Assembly (NCBI GenBank): GCA_900320415.1
Contig: ONSE01000258.1
Span: 1 to 5,620, forward strand
DNA length: 5,620 nucleotides
Source of the DNA: an uncultured Eubacteriales bacterium
Lineage (GTDB): Bacteria; Bacillota; Clostridia; Oscillospirales; Acutalibacteraceae
Direction: 5' to 3'
Notes under the pieces: model-generated
Seen by the model: the letters and a program-made list of their open reading frames with translations, nothing else
Database searches by the model: none
What the model was told of the DNA's origin: nothing
Program-made: the position numbers and the translations under genes
Part shown: piece after piece, positions 5,271-5,620 of the stretch
Position numbering within the stretch: position 1 is the stretch's first letter
Layout of the letters: every line of letters begins with the position of its first letter

Positions 5271-5620
5271 ATGGACCATATTATTCTCGGATTACTGATG
5301 CTCAGCAACAGGACGATTTATCAACTGAGAATCAGGATCGACAAAGGACTGAACATCATGTACAGCAGCACCGGAAGCATACAGGCGGCAATCAAAAAAA
5401 CCTGAACAGCGGTTTCATTGATTACCGTGATATTCAGGAAAACGGCAAGAAGAAAAAGGAATATTGTATTACCGAAGCCGGCAAACAGGAATTTTGCAAA
5501 TGGATCAACAGCCCCATTGATTCCGCGGGGATAAAGTGTCCCGAATTATCGAAGATATATTTCATGGGCTTTTCAAAGCAGGAAAACCGTTTTGAAAACA
5601 CGCAGGCGTACATAACTGAA
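5271..5620 (+). pseudogene. PadR-family transcriptional regulator, frameshifted at an A7 run and cut by the window end
   Basis: The start frame gives MDHIILGLLMLSNRTIYQLRIRI, then YSSTGSIQAAIKK, the winged-helix N-terminus typical of PadR regulators, but hits TGA at 5403-5405 after 44 codons. The -1 frame from 5402 continues the domain without a break: LNSGFIDYRDIQENGKKKKEYCITEAGKQEF, which contains the wing (GKKKKEYCITEAG) and then the start of the C-terminal helical dimerisation region, and it stays open to 5620. The shift falls in seven A's (5394-5400). An eighth A would restore AIKKNLNSGFIDY. It is therefore a 1-base loss in a homopolymer: a true pseudogene, a phase-variable or slippage site, or a sequencing error. 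Known PadR members are dimeric repressors that often control adjacent transporters or other genes. Promoter, operator and SD are intact. The target gene may lie to the right. Confidence 0.8.

Noticed and set aside
5394..5402. Programmed -1 ribosomal frameshift in PadR
   Set aside because: The phase (ATC AAA AAA ACC) does not give a canonical X XXY YYZ heptamer and PadR genes are not known for this; simple base loss is more likely.

Overview
The window looks like a low-to-mid GC Gram-positive chromosome, probably a gut-type clostridium (Ruminococcus/Oscillospiraceae-like). This rests on gene content (PadR regulator, MATE exporter, ASCH protein, BspA-like LRR protein, kinase-like protein with TPR-like region), purine-rich Shine-Dalgarno sites and sigma-A-type promoters. 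No species can be named from the sequence alone.

Layout, left to right. Positions 1-174 hold the C-terminal end of a + strand gene with a lysine-rich, internally repeated tail. A convergent gap (175-388) contains a strong 13-bp inverted repeat. Then comes a minus-strand series: an FMN nitroreductase-family gene (389-910), a 165-bp full-length imperfect palindrome that looks like a MITE or interspersed repeat (970-1134), a MATE exporter (1154-2491) and a small ASCH-domain gene (2495-2839). ASCH and MATE are 3 nt apart and share a good promoter (2877-2905) that sits inside a dyad. The gap at 2840-3125 has several inverted repeats.

Further right on the minus strand is a 515-residue kinase-fold protein (3126-4673) that has lost every catalytic motif, so it is a pseudokinase fused to a TPR-like and a beta-rich C-terminal part. 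Just upstream of it lies a broken BspA-like leucine-rich-repeat gene ending in a four-cysteine CxxC/CxxC module (4725-about 5242), with a frameshift near 5003-5008. Divergent from these, a PadR-family regulator begins at 5271 behind a near-consensus promoter (TTGAAA, 17 nt, TATAAT), a perfect ATGT...ACAT operator and a strong SD. It too is frameshifted, at a run of seven A's (5394-5400), and runs off the window.

Functionally, ASCH-MATE reads as a small export operon and the nitroreductase as an independent or read-through redox gene. The pseudokinase and LRR/zinc-module genes look like a decaying or diversifying signalling cassette. The most unusual items are the catalytically dead kinase, the palindromic element, and two frameshifts about 400 bp apart.
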